From: Christensenella sp. UBA5327
GTDB lineage: Bacteria > Bacillota > Clostridia > Christensenellales > Aristaeellaceae
Direction: 5' to 3'
DNA length: 38,838 nt
Assembly: GCA_002411105.1 (NCBI GenBank)
Contig: DHQX01000037.1
Location: 1-38,838 of the forward strand
In this document: piece by piece, positions 23,673-31,742 of the stretch
Layout: every line of letters begins with the position of its first letter
Position numbering within the stretch: position 1 is the first letter of the stretch
Position numbers and translations under genes: made by a program
The notes under the pieces: generated by a model
Databases searched by the model: none
Told to the model about the DNA's origin: nothing
What the model saw: the letters and a program-made list of their open reading frames with translations, nothing else

Positions 23673-26318
23673 ATGGCAAAATACGTATACTTGTTTAAAG
23701 AGGGCAACGCCGGCATGCGCAATCTGCTGGGCGGCAAAGGTGCCAACCTGGCGGAGATGACCAATATCGGCCTGCCGGTGCCCCAGGGCTTCACCGTGAC
23801 GACGGAGGCCTGCACCCGCTACTATGAGGACGGCCAGAAGATCGCCCCCGAAATCGAGGCGCAGATCCTGGACGCGCTGCATAAAGCCGAGGAGACCGCC
23901 GGCAAGAAATTTGGCGACATCAACGATCCTTTCCTGGTTTCCGTGCGTTCAGGCTCCCGCGCCTCCATGCCGGGCATGATGGACACCATCCTCAACCTGG
24001 GCCTTAACGATGTGGCTGTTGAAGGCCTGGCCAAACTCACCGGCAACCAGCGCTTCGCCTACGACTCCTACCGCCGCTTTATTGAGATGTTCGCCGGCGT
24101 TGTGATGGAAGTGGAGCGCAAGCATTTTGCCAGTGAGCTGGACGCGGTGAAAAAGGAAAAGGGCGTCACCGGCGACACCGATCTTGATGCCAATGATATG
24201 AAGGAAGTGGTGCGCCGCTTTAAAGAAGTATACAAAAAGCACATGGGTAACGACTTCCCCCAGGACCCCAAAACCCAGCTGATGGAATCCATCAAGGCCG
24301 TGTTCCGCTCCTGGAACAACCCCCGCGCAGTCTATTACCGCCGCATGAACGACATCCCCGGCGACTGGGGCACCGCAGTCAACGTGCAGGCCATGGTCTT
24401 TGGCAACATGGGCGATGACTCCGGCACCGGCGTGGCCTTCACCCGTGACCCCGCTACCGGCGAAAAGAAGCTCTATGGCGAATACCTGATGAACGCCCAG
24501 GGCGAGGATGTGGTGGCGGGCATCCGCACCCCCAACCCCATCTCCACCATGAACGACAGCATGCCGGCGGTGTACGACCTGTTCCTGAAGTATGCCGACA
24601 CCCTGGAAGACCACTACCGCGATATGCAGGATATGGAGTTCACCATTGAGCGGGGCAAGCTGTATATGCTGCAGACCAGAAACGGCAAACGCACCGCAGC
24701 GGCGGCGCTCAAAATCGCCGTTGACCTGGTGGCTGAAGGCAAGCTGACAGAAGAAGAAGCGGTGCTTAAGGTTGACCCCCGCCAGCTTGACACTCTGCTG
24801 CACCCCAACTTTGACGAAGCCGCGCTCAAAAAAGCCGAGGTGATCGCCGCAGGCCTCCCCGCCTCACCGGGCGCCGGGGCCGGCCAGGTGTATTTCACCG
24901 CCCATGAGGCCGCCAAGGCCGCCAAGGACGGCAAGAACGTCATCCTGGTGCGTGAGGAGACCACCCCCGAGGACATCGAGGGCATGGATCTGTCCCGCGC
25001 CATCCTCACCGCCCGGGGCGGCATGACCAGCCACGCTGCCGTAGTCGCCCGCGGCATGGGCCGGCCGGCGGTGGTGGGCTGCCACGACATCTTCATCGAC
25101 GAAGAGAAAAAGCTGATGACCACCAACAAGGGGCAGGTGTTCCACGAAGGGGACCCCATCAGCCTGGACGGCGGCACCGGCAAGGTGTACAAGGGCCTGG
25201 TGCCCACGGTGGAAGCCAAGGTCACCGGCGACTTCGCCACCCTCATGGCCTGGGCGGATAAGGCCCGCAGGCTCAAGGTGCGCACCAATGCTGACACCCC
25301 CAAGGACACCCGCCAGGGCGTGGAGTTTGGCGCCGAAGGCATCGGCCTTTGCCGCACGGAGCACATGTTCTTTGAGGCCAGCCGCATCGCGGCGGTTCGC
25401 GAGATGATCCTGGCCGATACCCAGGAACAGCGCAAGGCCGCCCTTGACCGCATCCTGCCCATGCAGCAGGCGGACTTCGAGGGCATGTACAAGGCGCTGG
25501 AAGAGCGCCCCATGACCGTCAGATACCTGGACCCGCCGCTGCATGAGTTCCTGCCCCAGAAGAACATGACCGCTGAGATCGATGCGCTGGCCAAGCAGCT
25601 GAACACCACCAGCGACAAAATCATCGCCAAGATCGAAGCGCTCCACGAGTTCAACCCCATGATGGGCCACCGCGGCTGCCGCCTCACGGTCACCTACCCG
25701 GAGATCGCCGAGATGCAGACCCGCGCGGTCATCCAGGCGGCGCTGAAGGTGCGCAAGGAAACCGGGCTCAATGTGAAGCCCGAGATCATGATCCCCCTGG
25801 TGGGCACCCGCAAGGAACTGGCCTTTGTGAAAAAGATCGTGCTGGATACGGCTGAGAAGGTCTTTGCCGAGCAGGGCGACCGCATGGACTTCCAGGTGGG
25901 CACCATGATCGAGATTCCCCGCGCCTGCGTGGTGGCGGATGAAATCGCCAAGGACGCCGACTTCTTCAGCTTCGGCACCAATGACCTCACCCAGATGGGC
26001 TTTGGCTTCAGCCGCGATGACGCCGGCAAGTTCCTGGATTCCTACTACGAGACCCGCATCCTGGAGGCCGATCCCTTTGCCCGGCTTGACCAGGAGGGCA
26101 TCGGCAAACTGGTGGAGATGGCCGTGAAACTGGGCCGTCAGGGCCGCAAGGACCTGAAGCTGGGCATCTGCGGCGAGCATGGCGGCGATCCCTCCAGCGT
26201 GGAGTTCTTCCACAACGTGGGGCTTGACTATGTGAGCTGCTCTCCCTTCCGCGTGCCGATCGCGCGCCTGGCCGCAGCCCACGCCGCCATCAACGAGAAA
26301 ATGGCGAAGAAAGCCTGA
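23673..26318 (+). CDS. ppdK: Pyruvate, phosphate dikinase
   Basis: 881 residues, full length. It interconverts ATP, phosphate and pyruvate with AMP, pyrophosphate and PEP in the cytoplasm. The ATP-grasp domain opens with GGKGANLAEM and GLPVPQGFTV. The swivelling phosphohistidine domain has GGMTSHAAVVARGMGRPAVV near 455-475, including the catalytic His and the neighbouring regulatory Thr. The PEP/pyruvate barrel carries RTEHMFFE, SFGTNDLTQM and the catalytic cysteine in LGICGEHGGDP near the end. I start at the ATG at 23673, preceded by GAAGGAGG; an in-frame ATG 24 bases earlier lacks a site. It is monocistronic, with a strong promoter and terminator. In anaerobes it often runs in glycolysis with pyrophosphate economy. 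Confidence 0.97.
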   Translation: MAKYVYLFKEGNAGMRNLLGGKGANLAEMTNIGLPVPQGFTVTTEACTRYYEDGQKIAPEIEAQILDALHKAEETAGKKFGDINDPFLVSVRSGSRASMPGMMDTILNLGLNDVAVEGLAKLTGNQRFAYDSYRRFIEMFAGVVMEVERKHFASELDAVKKEKGVTGDTDLDANDMKEVVRRFKEVYKKHMGNDFPQDPKTQLMESIKAVFRSWNNPRAVYYRRMNDIPGDWGTAVNVQAMVFGNMGDDSGTGVAFTRDPATGEKKLYGEYLMNAQGEDVVAGIRTPNPISTMNDSMPAVYDLFLKYADTLEDHYRDMQDMEFTIERGKLYMLQTRNGKRTAAAALKIAVDLVAEGKLTEEEAVLKVDPRQLDTLLHPNFDEAALKKAEVIAAGLPASPGAGAGQVYFTAHEAAKAAKDGKNVILVREETTPEDIEGMDLSRAILTARGGMTSHAAVVARGMGRPAVVGCHDIFIDEEKKLMTTNKGQVFHEGDPISLDGGTGKVYKGLVPTVEAKVTGDFATLMAWADKARRLKVRTNADTPKDTRQGVEFGAEGIGLCRTEHMFFEASRIAAVREMILADTQEQRKAALDRILPMQQADFEGMYKALEERPMTVRYLDPPLHEFLPQKNMTAEIDALAKQLNTTSDKIIAKIEALHEFNPMMGHRGCRLTVTYPEIAEMQTRAVIQAALKVRKETGLNVKPEIMIPLVGTRKELAFVKKIVLDTAEKVFAEQGDRMDFQVGTMIEIPRACVVADEIAKDADFFSFGTNDLTQMGFGFSRDDAGKFLDSYYETRILEADPFARLDQEGIGKLVEMAVKLGRQGRKDLKLGICGEHGGDPSSVEFFHNVGLDYVSCSPFRVPIARLAAAHAAINEKMAKKA

Positions 26319-26348
26319 GCCAAACAATCAATCAGAGAACAACACCTT

Positions 26349-26382
26349 GCGGGGAGCCTGATCACAGGCTCCCCGCGTTTTT
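26349..26382 (+). terminator. Intrinsic terminator after ppdK
   Basis: A perfect 12-base stem, GCGGGGAGCCTG and CAGGCTCCCCGC, with loop ATCA is followed by GTTTTT. It lies about 30 bases after the stop codon. Confidence 0.92.
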
Positions 26383-26477
26383 CCCTTATATGCTATGCGC
26401 TTTTCCATTGTGCTTTCAGGGGCGCCATGTACGGTCCATGTGCAATGAAAACAAAAGGGGGCGGCGCTATCGCCTCA

Positions 26478-27344
26478 TCAGGTGAAGAACCAAGCCTCTT
26501 CCTCTATCACCCTTTCAAGGGTCTGGAAGGGCTCTTTCTCCCGTGAAATGACCTCCAGAGCCACGGTCACAGGGTCATGAGCAGCATTTTTCTCAAGATA
26601 AGCCGCGACCTCTCTGATCTCCCGGCATTTATAGTAAGCCCCTGAATGGGTGAAGAGCGGGTGCTTGTCCCCATAGAGGGGGGCGCCCGGGGTGAGCACA
26701 CAATTGGCCAAATGCACATGATCACAGTAGGGGCTGGTTTTTTCCAGCGCTGGATAAAGCTTCTCGCCCAGCTGGGCGATGTGGCTCACATCCATGGTGA
26801 GGGCAAAGGCAGAAATCGGCTGGTTCATCCGCCCCATGAGCACAAGCACCTCATCCGTGGGCCCCGCCAGCTGCATGGAGTCCACCTGTCGGTCACCCGG
26901 CTCCAGCAGCAGCCGGATATCGCCCCGGGCCACATCCAGTAGGGTGTGCAAACTTTCCTCCAGCGCCTGCCAGGCGTCAGGGGCCAGGGCAGGGTCGCCC
27001 GGGTAGCATCCGCTGGTGATCAGCACCCCGTCGCAGCCGGACTGGACAGCGGCATCCACATATCCCTTGCACGCATTGACCGCCCGGCTGCGGATTTCCT
27101 TCACGGGGCTGGCCAGGTTCTGCTGCTGCTCCTTCTGAAAAGTGGCAGCCAGAAAAATACCCTTGAGGCCCCGATGGGCAAGCAGCTGACCGCGGCTTGG
27201 CGCAGCATCCAAAGGTGAGGCGTATTCGATGGTCGTGACACCTAGGCACGCAAGTCGGTCGATGGCCTGCAGGAACACCGCTTCATCCTCCCGGGCCTGG
27301 GGTACCAAGGCCGTGAGCACAATGGATTTGTTGATGTATGCCAT
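26478..27344 (-). CDS. Sugar phosphate isomerase/epimerase-like TIM-barrel protein
   Basis: 288 residues resembling the xylose isomerase-like/AP endonuclease 2 TIM-barrel family. Visible parts are GVTTIEYASPLD near 35, DGVLITSGCYPGD near 105, the glutamate-bearing LLLEPGDR near 145, TMDVSHIAQLG near 182 and CDHVHLANCVL near 207. The acidic and histidine residues of these strands would bind a divalent metal. The family isomerises or epimerises sugars and polyols. It is the last gene after the aldolase and SDR and probably works in the same sugar pathway. An AAGGAG site precedes the ATG, 16 bases past the SDR stop. Confidence 0.82.
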   Translation of the reverse strand: MAYINKSIVLTALVPQAREDEAVFLQAIDRLACLGVTTIEYASPLDAAPSRGQLLAHRGLKGIFLAATFQKEQQQNLASPVKEIRSRAVNACKGYVDAAVQSGCDGVLITSGCYPGDPALAPDAWQALEESLHTLLDVARGDIRLLLEPGDRQVDSMQLAGPTDEVLVLMGRMNQPISAFALTMDVSHIAQLGEKLYPALEKTSPYCDHVHLANCVLTPGAPLYGDKHPLFTHSGAYYKCREIREVAAYLEKNAAHDPVTVALEVISREKEPFQTLERVIEEEAWFFT

Positions 27345-27360
27345 GTTGTATCTCCTTTTA

Positions 27361-28164
27361 TCAGGTCCGCATCACCCGCGCCATCAAGCGCTGGGTGAGG
27401 CCGGGAAAAACCCTGTACAGCCCCACCAGCAGCCACAGGCCGCGCGGAAAAACAATCTGCCGCTTGCCCTTTGCCACCTGGTGCAGCACCTGGCGTGCCG
27501 CCAGCTCCGGGGCCATGGGGCGGACGGGGCTGGCGGTCATTTTCCGGGCATAGTCATAACCCGCCAGGTTGGTGGCGCTGTCATATATCGCTGTTTTCAG
27601 AGCACCGGGGATCAGCACAGATACCCGGATGCCATGGGCCTGCGCCTCCTGGGCCAAAGCCAGACTAAGCCCCACCACGCCGTGCTTGGTGGCGGTGTAG
27701 GCAGCAGACTCTGGCACCGGCACAAGGCCTGCGAGGCTGGCGGTGTTGATGATGTGGCCCTGGCCCTTTTCCAGCATGTGGTTGTAGGCCAACTGGGTAC
27801 CCCAGATGACGCCCTTTAGGTTGATGGCCAATATACGTTCCCAGGCTTCCCAGGTCATGTGCTGGGTTTGCCCGCCGGTGACGATGCCCGCGTTGTTAAA
27901 CACATAGTCCAGGCGGCCGCTTTCAGCGATCATCTGCCCAAAGGCCTCCTCAAGCGGCTGGCGCTGGGAGATATCAACCTTCATCGGGTAAAGCGGCTTC
28001 CCCGCCGCTTCCTCCTGCAAGGCCGCCAGCGCCGCCTCATCCACATCCAGCGCGTAAACCCGGGCACCCTGGGCCATTAGTTGCAGGCACAGCGCCCGGC
28101 CCAGCCCCTTGGCAGCGCCTGTCACCAAAGCCGTCTTGCCACGATATGGCTGTGGGTTTGCCAT
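27361..28164 (-). CDS. Short-chain dehydrogenase/reductase
   Basis: 267 residues from the ATG at 28164, which follows AGGTGA. The classical SDR signs are the cofactor loop TGAAKGLG near residue 15, NNAGIV near 90, the catalytic Ser region INTASLAG and YTATK (Tyr-x3-Lys) near 155. The C-terminal 35 residues (LWLLVGLYRVFPGLTQRLM) are hydrophobic and may touch the membrane. It oxidises or reduces an alcohol or carbonyl with NAD(P)(H). It sits between the aldolase and the TIM-barrel gene. Another in-frame start would fall inside the hairpin at 28190-28222 and is unlikely. Confidence 0.9.
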   Translation of the reverse strand: MANPQPYRGKTALVTGAAKGLGRALCLQLMAQGARVYALDVDEAALAALQEEAAGKPLYPMKVDISQRQPLEEAFGQMIAESGRLDYVFNNAGIVTGGQTQHMTWEAWERILAINLKGVIWGTQLAYNHMLEKGQGHIINTASLAGLVPVPESAAYTATKHGVVGLSLALAQEAQAHGIRVSVLIPGALKTAIYDSATNLAGYDYARKMTASPVRPMAPELAARQVLHQVAKGKRQIVFPRGLWLLVGLYRVFPGLTQRLMARVMRT

Positions 28165-28189
28165 GCTGCTCACCTTGCCTTCATAAACG

Positions 28190-28222
28190 GTTTGGAAGCT
28201 TCCCAACAGAAAGCTTCCAAAC
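28190..28222 (-). terminator. Stable hairpin between aldolase and SDR genes
   Basis: Perfect 12-base arms GTTTGGAAGCTT (28190-28201) and AAGCTTCCAAAC (28211-28222) enclose a 9-base loop. On the minus strand only CGTTTATG follows, so termination would be partial. It may be an attenuator, a processing stem or an operator between the first and second genes of the operon. Confidence 0.5.
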
Positions 28223-28239
28223 AAGCCTTAAGCCCTGAT

Positions 28240-29529
28240 TCAGCTCAGCTTAAACGCCACCTCTATCTCCTTCACCTGCTGGTCGTTGATCTGCACCACC
28301 GGGCCAATCTCCTTGGCGGCGATGACGGCCTTGGCGGAGAACTCCAGCACCTCCAGGCGGTCAAAGGCATTGAGCAGGTCTTTTCCGGTGCAGATGACGC
28401 ACTGGTTTTCGATGATCAGCACGGGGTGCTTGGCGGAGAAGGCCCCGGCAACCCCTGAAATGTCCGTGGTGGAGCTGAGGAAGGGCATTTTGCTCACCTG
28501 CCGGAGGCTGATATAGCTTTCCGGAATCAGGCGGGAATCAAAGGGGGTATCGGTGACCGCAAAGGCCATGATGGAAGGGGCATGGGCAATCAGCACGCTG
28601 CCCACATCCGGATGGGCCTCATAGATTGCCCGGTGCAGGGCCACTGAGCGGCTGGGTGTTTTCCCGGCTTCGCACATGCCGTTTTTGATCAGCACTAGGT
28701 CTTCGGGCTGGAGGTATTTGCGGTCCTTGTCATAGGGCGTGATGAGAAAGGTGTCCTCTCCCAGGCGCTGGGAATAGGTGCCCTGGGTGGCGGTGAACAG
28801 CCGCTGATCATACGAGCGGTGGATGAAGCGGCACATGTCCCGCCGGGCGGCCCGCTCAGCGCTGGTGGCATACTTGGGGATGAAGGCGTCCATGGCCAGG
28901 TTGCGGGGGGCGGCATAGGCATCCAGCTGCGCCTGGGTGAGGGAGCGGGGCTTCCCCAGCTTCAGCGCATCAATCTCAAGCCTGCCAGAAAAATCAAGGG
29001 TTTCAAAGGCAGCAAAGGCAGTGAACAGGTCCTTAGCCCCGATGACGCAGCCATGATTTTCCATGAGCACCGTGTTATAGCCCTCCTGGAAGCGGCGGGC
29101 GATGTTCTGGCCCAAAAGGTCGCTGCCGGGCACGGCATACTCCGCCACGCCCACCTCGCCGCAGATTTTGAGCACATCGGGCACCAGGCGGGTGTTGGGC
29201 ACCTGGCGCACCAGGCTAAAGGCGATCATGGTGGGGGGATGGGCATGGAGCACAGCCTTCAAATCCGGCCTGATCTGATAGATTTGCAGGTGCAGAGGCA
29301 ACTCCACCGAGGGGCGGTGCATGCCAATCTTCTCCCCGTCAGGTTTGATCTGGATCATGTCAGAGCGGGTGAGGGAGCCCTTGTCAATGCCAGAGGGTGT
29401 GATCCACACGTCGCCGTTCTCATCCCGGATAGACAGGTTGCCCCCCGAGGTGGTGGTCATCCCGTATTCATAGATCCGCTGCATGATCATCACCAGCTGA
29501 TCGGCAGGGTGCATCAGGTCAAAGCGCAT
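28240..29529 (-). CDS. Tandem class II aldolase/adducin-domain protein with degenerate second half
   Basis: 429 residues made of two class II aldolase domains; single-domain enzymes are about 215. Domain 1 (1-210) keeps the site: SGGNLSIR (28-35), ITPSG (43-47), E76, the zinc ligands H95 and H97 in LHAHPP, and H159 in ENHG. Domain 2 (about 230-429) has the same frame, but the matching positions read SVALH, LIAHAP and ENQC. The acidic residue and two of the three zinc histidines are therefore gone. Domain 1 probably cleaves or decarboxylates a sugar phosphate (fuculose-phosphate aldolase-like). The ATG at 29529 follows GGAGG; the longer frame upstream lacks support. It is the first gene of an operon with the SDR and TIM-barrel genes. 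Confidence 0.88.
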   Translation of the reverse strand: MRFDLMHPADQLVMIMQRIYEYGMTTTSGGNLSIRDENGDVWITPSGIDKGSLTRSDMIQIKPDGEKIGMHRPSVELPLHLQIYQIRPDLKAVLHAHPPTMIAFSLVRQVPNTRLVPDVLKICGEVGVAEYAVPGSDLLGQNIARRFQEGYNTVLMENHGCVIGAKDLFTAFAAFETLDFSGRLEIDALKLGKPRSLTQAQLDAYAAPRNLAMDAFIPKYATSAERAARRDMCRFIHRSYDQRLFTATQGTYSQRLGEDTFLITPYDKDRKYLQPEDLVLIKNGMCEAGKTPSRSVALHRAIYEAHPDVGSVLIAHAPSIMAFAVTDTPFDSRLIPESYISLRQVSKMPFLSSTTDISGVAGAFSAKHPVLIIENQCVICTGKDLLNAFDRLEVLEFSAKAVIAAKEIGPVVQINDQQVKEIEVAFKLS

Positions 29530-29574
29530 TGGGAGCCTCCTTCTGCAAAGCACATTGCCTGCACTTGCCCCCTT

Positions 29575-29603
29575 ATCATACGCTATCTCGCTGTTTTTTT
29601 CAC
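29575..29603 (-). promoter_or_regulatory. Probable promoter for the aldolase operon
   Basis: On the minus strand, GTGAAA (29598-29603), 17 bases, then TATGAT (29575-29580). It overlaps the divergent M42 peptidase promoter region, so polymerase binding at one may exclude the other. Confidence 0.55.
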
Positions 29604-29610
29604 CTGGATA

Positions 29611-29619
29611 TGTTAGAAT
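29611..29619 (+). promoter_or_regulatory. Extended -10 promoter element for the M42 peptidase gene
   Basis: TGT-TAGAAT (29611-29619) is a good extended -10. The -35 region (CTGTTT at 29591-29596) is poor. The ATG follows about 30 bases downstream. Confidence 0.55.
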
Positions 29620-29648
29620 ACTGTCCATCACAAACAGAGGAGAAGCCC

Positions 29649-30689
29649 ATGGACAGAAACGCTCACCTGCCATTTTTGCTTGATACCCTGGAGACCCTGG
29701 CCACCACCCCTTCTCCCACCGGGATGACCGGGCAGATTGAAGCCCTGTTGATGGAAACCCTCAAGGGCCTTGGCCACGCCCCCTGGCAGACCAAAAAGGG
29801 AGCCGTGCTGGCAAAGCTAAACGAAGGGGAAGGAGAGGGCATCCTGCTCTCCGCCCACATCGACACCCTGGGGCTGATGGTGCGGGCCATCAAGGGCAAC
29901 GGCCGCCTGCGCATCACCCAGCTGGGCGGTTATCCCCTGCAATATGCCGAGCAGGAAAATGTCCAGGTCTTTACCCGCGCCGGAAAAATCATCCCCGGCA
30001 CGCTGCGCATGAACCAGCCGGCCGTCCACGCCAACCGGGAGCTGAATGAAGCCAAGCGCAGTGACGAAAGCATGGAAGTGGTGCTGGATATGCGGGTTTC
30101 CAACAAGGAGGAGACGGAGGCCCTGGGCATTTCTGCCGGGGATTATATCAGCCTGGACCCACGCTTTGTAAAAAGCGGGGATGGCTTCATCAAAAGCCGC
30201 CACATGGATGACAAGGCCTCAGCCGCGGTGCTGGTCACCCTGGCCCGGGCCTTTATAAAGGGCGAGGCCACCTGCCGCCGCCCTGTCTTTATCCTGTTTA
30301 CCAATTATGAAGAGGTGGGCCACGGTGCCAGCGCCGGGCACCCGGCAGGCATCGCCGATATGATCGCGGTGGACATGGGCGTGGTGGGCGATGACCTGAC
30401 AACCGATGAGCTGAAGGTGTCCATTTGCGCCAAGGATTCAAGGGGGCCCTATAACCGGGCGCTGACGGGCTCCTTGATTGACACCGCCATCAAGCATGCG
30501 CTGAGCTATGCGGTTGACATCTATCCCTTTTACGGCTCTGACACCGACGCCGCCCTCTCCGCCGGGCATGATTACCGCCACGCCCTGATTGGCCCCGGGG
30601 TCTCCGCCAGCCACGGCTATGAGCGGGTGCATGAGGAGGGGCTGTGGAACACCCTGGCGCTTTTGTGGCGGTATTTAAAGGATAGCTAA
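29649..30689 (+). CDS. M42 family metallo-aminopeptidase
   Basis: 346 residues, typical of M42 (glutamyl aminopeptidase/PepA-like, sometimes mis-named cellulase M). Metal and catalytic residues are seen in LLSAHIDTLG (H70, D72), SRHMDDKAS (near 184-192), NYEEVGHG (E221/E222) and IAVDMG (D242), with a final histidine in SASHGYERVH near 325. It trims N-terminal residues from short peptides, normally as a large tetrahedral assembly in the cytoplasm. Translation starts at the ATG at 29649 after AGAGGAGA. It is divergent from the aldolase operon and ends in a strong terminator. Confidence 0.93.
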   Translation: MDRNAHLPFLLDTLETLATTPSPTGMTGQIEALLMETLKGLGHAPWQTKKGAVLAKLNEGEGEGILLSAHIDTLGLMVRAIKGNGRLRITQLGGYPLQYAEQENVQVFTRAGKIIPGTLRMNQPAVHANRELNEAKRSDESMEVVLDMRVSNKEETEALGISAGDYISLDPRFVKSGDGFIKSRHMDDKASAAVLVTLARAFIKGEATCRRPVFILFTNYEEVGHGASAGHPAGIADMIAVDMGVVGDDLTTDELKVSICAKDSRGPYNRALTGSLIDTAIKHALSYAVDIYPFYGSDTDAALSAGHDYRHALIGPGVSASHGYERVHEEGLWNTLALLWRYLKDS

Positions 30690-30694
30690 AAACA

Positions 30695-30731
30695 CATGGC
30701 CCTGGCTGGATCAGCACAGGGCCATGTTTTT
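30695..30731. terminator. Bidirectional terminator between M42 and GNAT genes
   Basis: The stem CATGGCCCTG (30695-30704) and CAGGGCCATG (30717-30726) is flanked by an A-run and TTTTT. It therefore serves both the M42 gene and the convergent acetyltransferase gene. Confidence 0.88.
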
Positions 30732-30739
30732 ACGCCAAG

Positions 30740-31207
30740 TTATAGCGCCTTCACCAGCACCAGGCAGGGGTTCCATTCATCCCATAATGTAGGGAACACC
30801 TCCAGCCGCAGAAAGCCCATCCCTTCATAAAAGGCGATGGTGCGGTCATATTCCGGGTAATGGCCTTCATCCACGGTTTTCACCTGGAGGAGGCGGAAGC
30901 CTGCTTCCTTGGCGTAGGCTTCCAGCGCCGCCATCAGCATGCGCCCGATGCCCTGGCGGTGCAAATGGGGCAGGATGCCCATGCAGTGCACCTCTGCAGC
31001 AGAAACGCTGGTGGTTTTCAGGCTCACAAAGCCCAGAACCTCCTCACCTGAATACGCGGCCCAGAAGGGCAGGCTGCGGCTTTGCTCAATGTATTCCTTT
31101 GTGCTGTCCGGCAATCCAAACCAATCCGGCAGCGCCAGCAGGATTTTCTCCGCAATCTCTGCCCTGCGTGCCGGTTCCCTGACACAATCAATTTTCACAT
31201 CTTTCAT
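30740..31207 (-). CDS. GNAT family N-acetyltransferase
   Basis: 155 residues from the ATG at 31207, preceded by AAGGAGA. The acetyl-CoA site is clear: VHCMGILPHLHRQGIGRML (about 82-100), where the Q-x-x-G-x-G/A pattern reads RQGIGRM, and the C-terminal strand has AFYEGMGF. Members acetylate amines on small molecules, peptides or proteins; the substrate is unknown. It is a single gene with its own promoter, a tight GC-rich hairpin in the leader and a shared terminator. Confidence 0.9.
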   Translation of the reverse strand: MKDVKIDCVREPARRAEIAEKILLALPDWFGLPDSTKEYIEQSRSLPFWAAYSGEEVLGFVSLKTTSVSAAEVHCMGILPHLHRQGIGRMLMAALEAYAKEAGFRLLQVKTVDEGHYPEYDRTIAFYEGMGFLRLEVFPTLWDEWNPCLVLVKAL

Positions 31208-31240
31208 GGCGATGTCTCTCCTTTTTCTCATACAAATCAG

Positions 31241-31255
31241 GCCGCCCCAGGCGGC
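31241..31255 (-). promoter_or_regulatory. GC-rich hairpin in the GNAT leader
   Basis: GCCGCC (31241-31246) and GGCGGC (31250-31255) with a 3-base loop fall in the untranslated leader of the acetyltransferase mRNA, about 35 bases before the ATG. It is too early to be the gene's terminator. It could stabilise the mRNA. Confidence 0.35.
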
Positions 31256-31291
31256 TGGAAAAGGGGAGCCATCGCTTCATTTCACGCGTTC

Positions 31292-31321
31292 ATGATAACA
31301 AAGCAGCGCCCGGAAAATCAA
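31292..31321 (-). promoter_or_regulatory. Probable promoter for the GNAT gene
   Basis: On the minus strand, TTGATT (31316-31321), 18 bases, then TATCAT (31292-31297), with TG one base ahead of the -10. Confidence 0.55.
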
Positions 31322-31366
31322 GGGGCCATGATGTTTATCGAAACCTTTCCACATCTTCCGCCAAAG

Positions 31367-31403
31367 CCAGGAGGGGACTGCCTGTACAGCAGCCCCCTCC
31401 TGG
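31367..31403 (-). terminator. Hairpin after the XRE/membrane-protein operon
   Basis: The arms CCAGGAGGGG (31367-31376) and CCCCTCCTGG (31394-31403) pair perfectly, and the loop can pair further (CTG with CAG). It lies about 20 bases past the last stop on the minus strand. Only CTTT follows, so the U-tract is weak. Confidence 0.6.
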
Positions 31404-31423
31404 TCCGTCAGGCGCTGGCAGTG

Positions 31424-31732
31424 CTATAACATCATCGCAGCCAGCAGCAGCACCGTTGCCGCCACCAGCAGCACCACAAGCCACAGCGCCTGCTTCTTCC
31501 TTCCTTCCATCTCCGCCTGGTCGGCTTCATTCATCGTAGACACATAATTACGCCGGCCCAGCAGGTAGAGCAGCAGCCCGCTGTCTGCACTTGAGGCAAA
31601 ATAACCCCACAGCCTCGGCCGCTTCAAGCCCCGGCTTTTAGCGTCCAGCTTCACCATCCCATATACCTGATACCACAGCATCCCCGCCAGCCCAAAGATG
31701 ATAACCAGCAGCGCAATCGCATACCACGTCAT
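31424..31732 (-). CDS. Small two-helix membrane protein, partner of the XRE regulator
   Basis: 102 residues from the ATG at 31732, which follows GGAGGGG. I do not know the family. It has one hydrophobic helix at residues 3-25 (WYAIALLVIIFGLAGMLWYQ) and another at the C-terminus (about 80-102, LWLVVLLVAATVLLLAAMML). A basic soluble stretch lies between (KLDAKSRGLKRPRLWGYF). It begins 10 bases after the regulator stop, so the two are co-expressed. It may be a membrane partner or the regulated target of the XRE protein. Confidence 0.75.
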   Translation of the reverse strand: MTWYAIALLVIIFGLAGMLWYQVYGMVKLDAKSRGLKRPRLWGYFASSADSGLLLYLLGRRNYVSTMNEADQAEMEGRKKQALWLVVLLVAATVLLLAAMML

Positions 31733-31742
31733 GTTTCCCCTC

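Noticed and set aside
24864..26327. A 487-codon open frame on the minus strand across ppdK
   Set aside because: It is a mirror of the ppdK reading frame in GC-rich DNA, rich in His, Gly and Leu, with no ribosome binding site or known family; ppdK on the plus strand is unmistakable.
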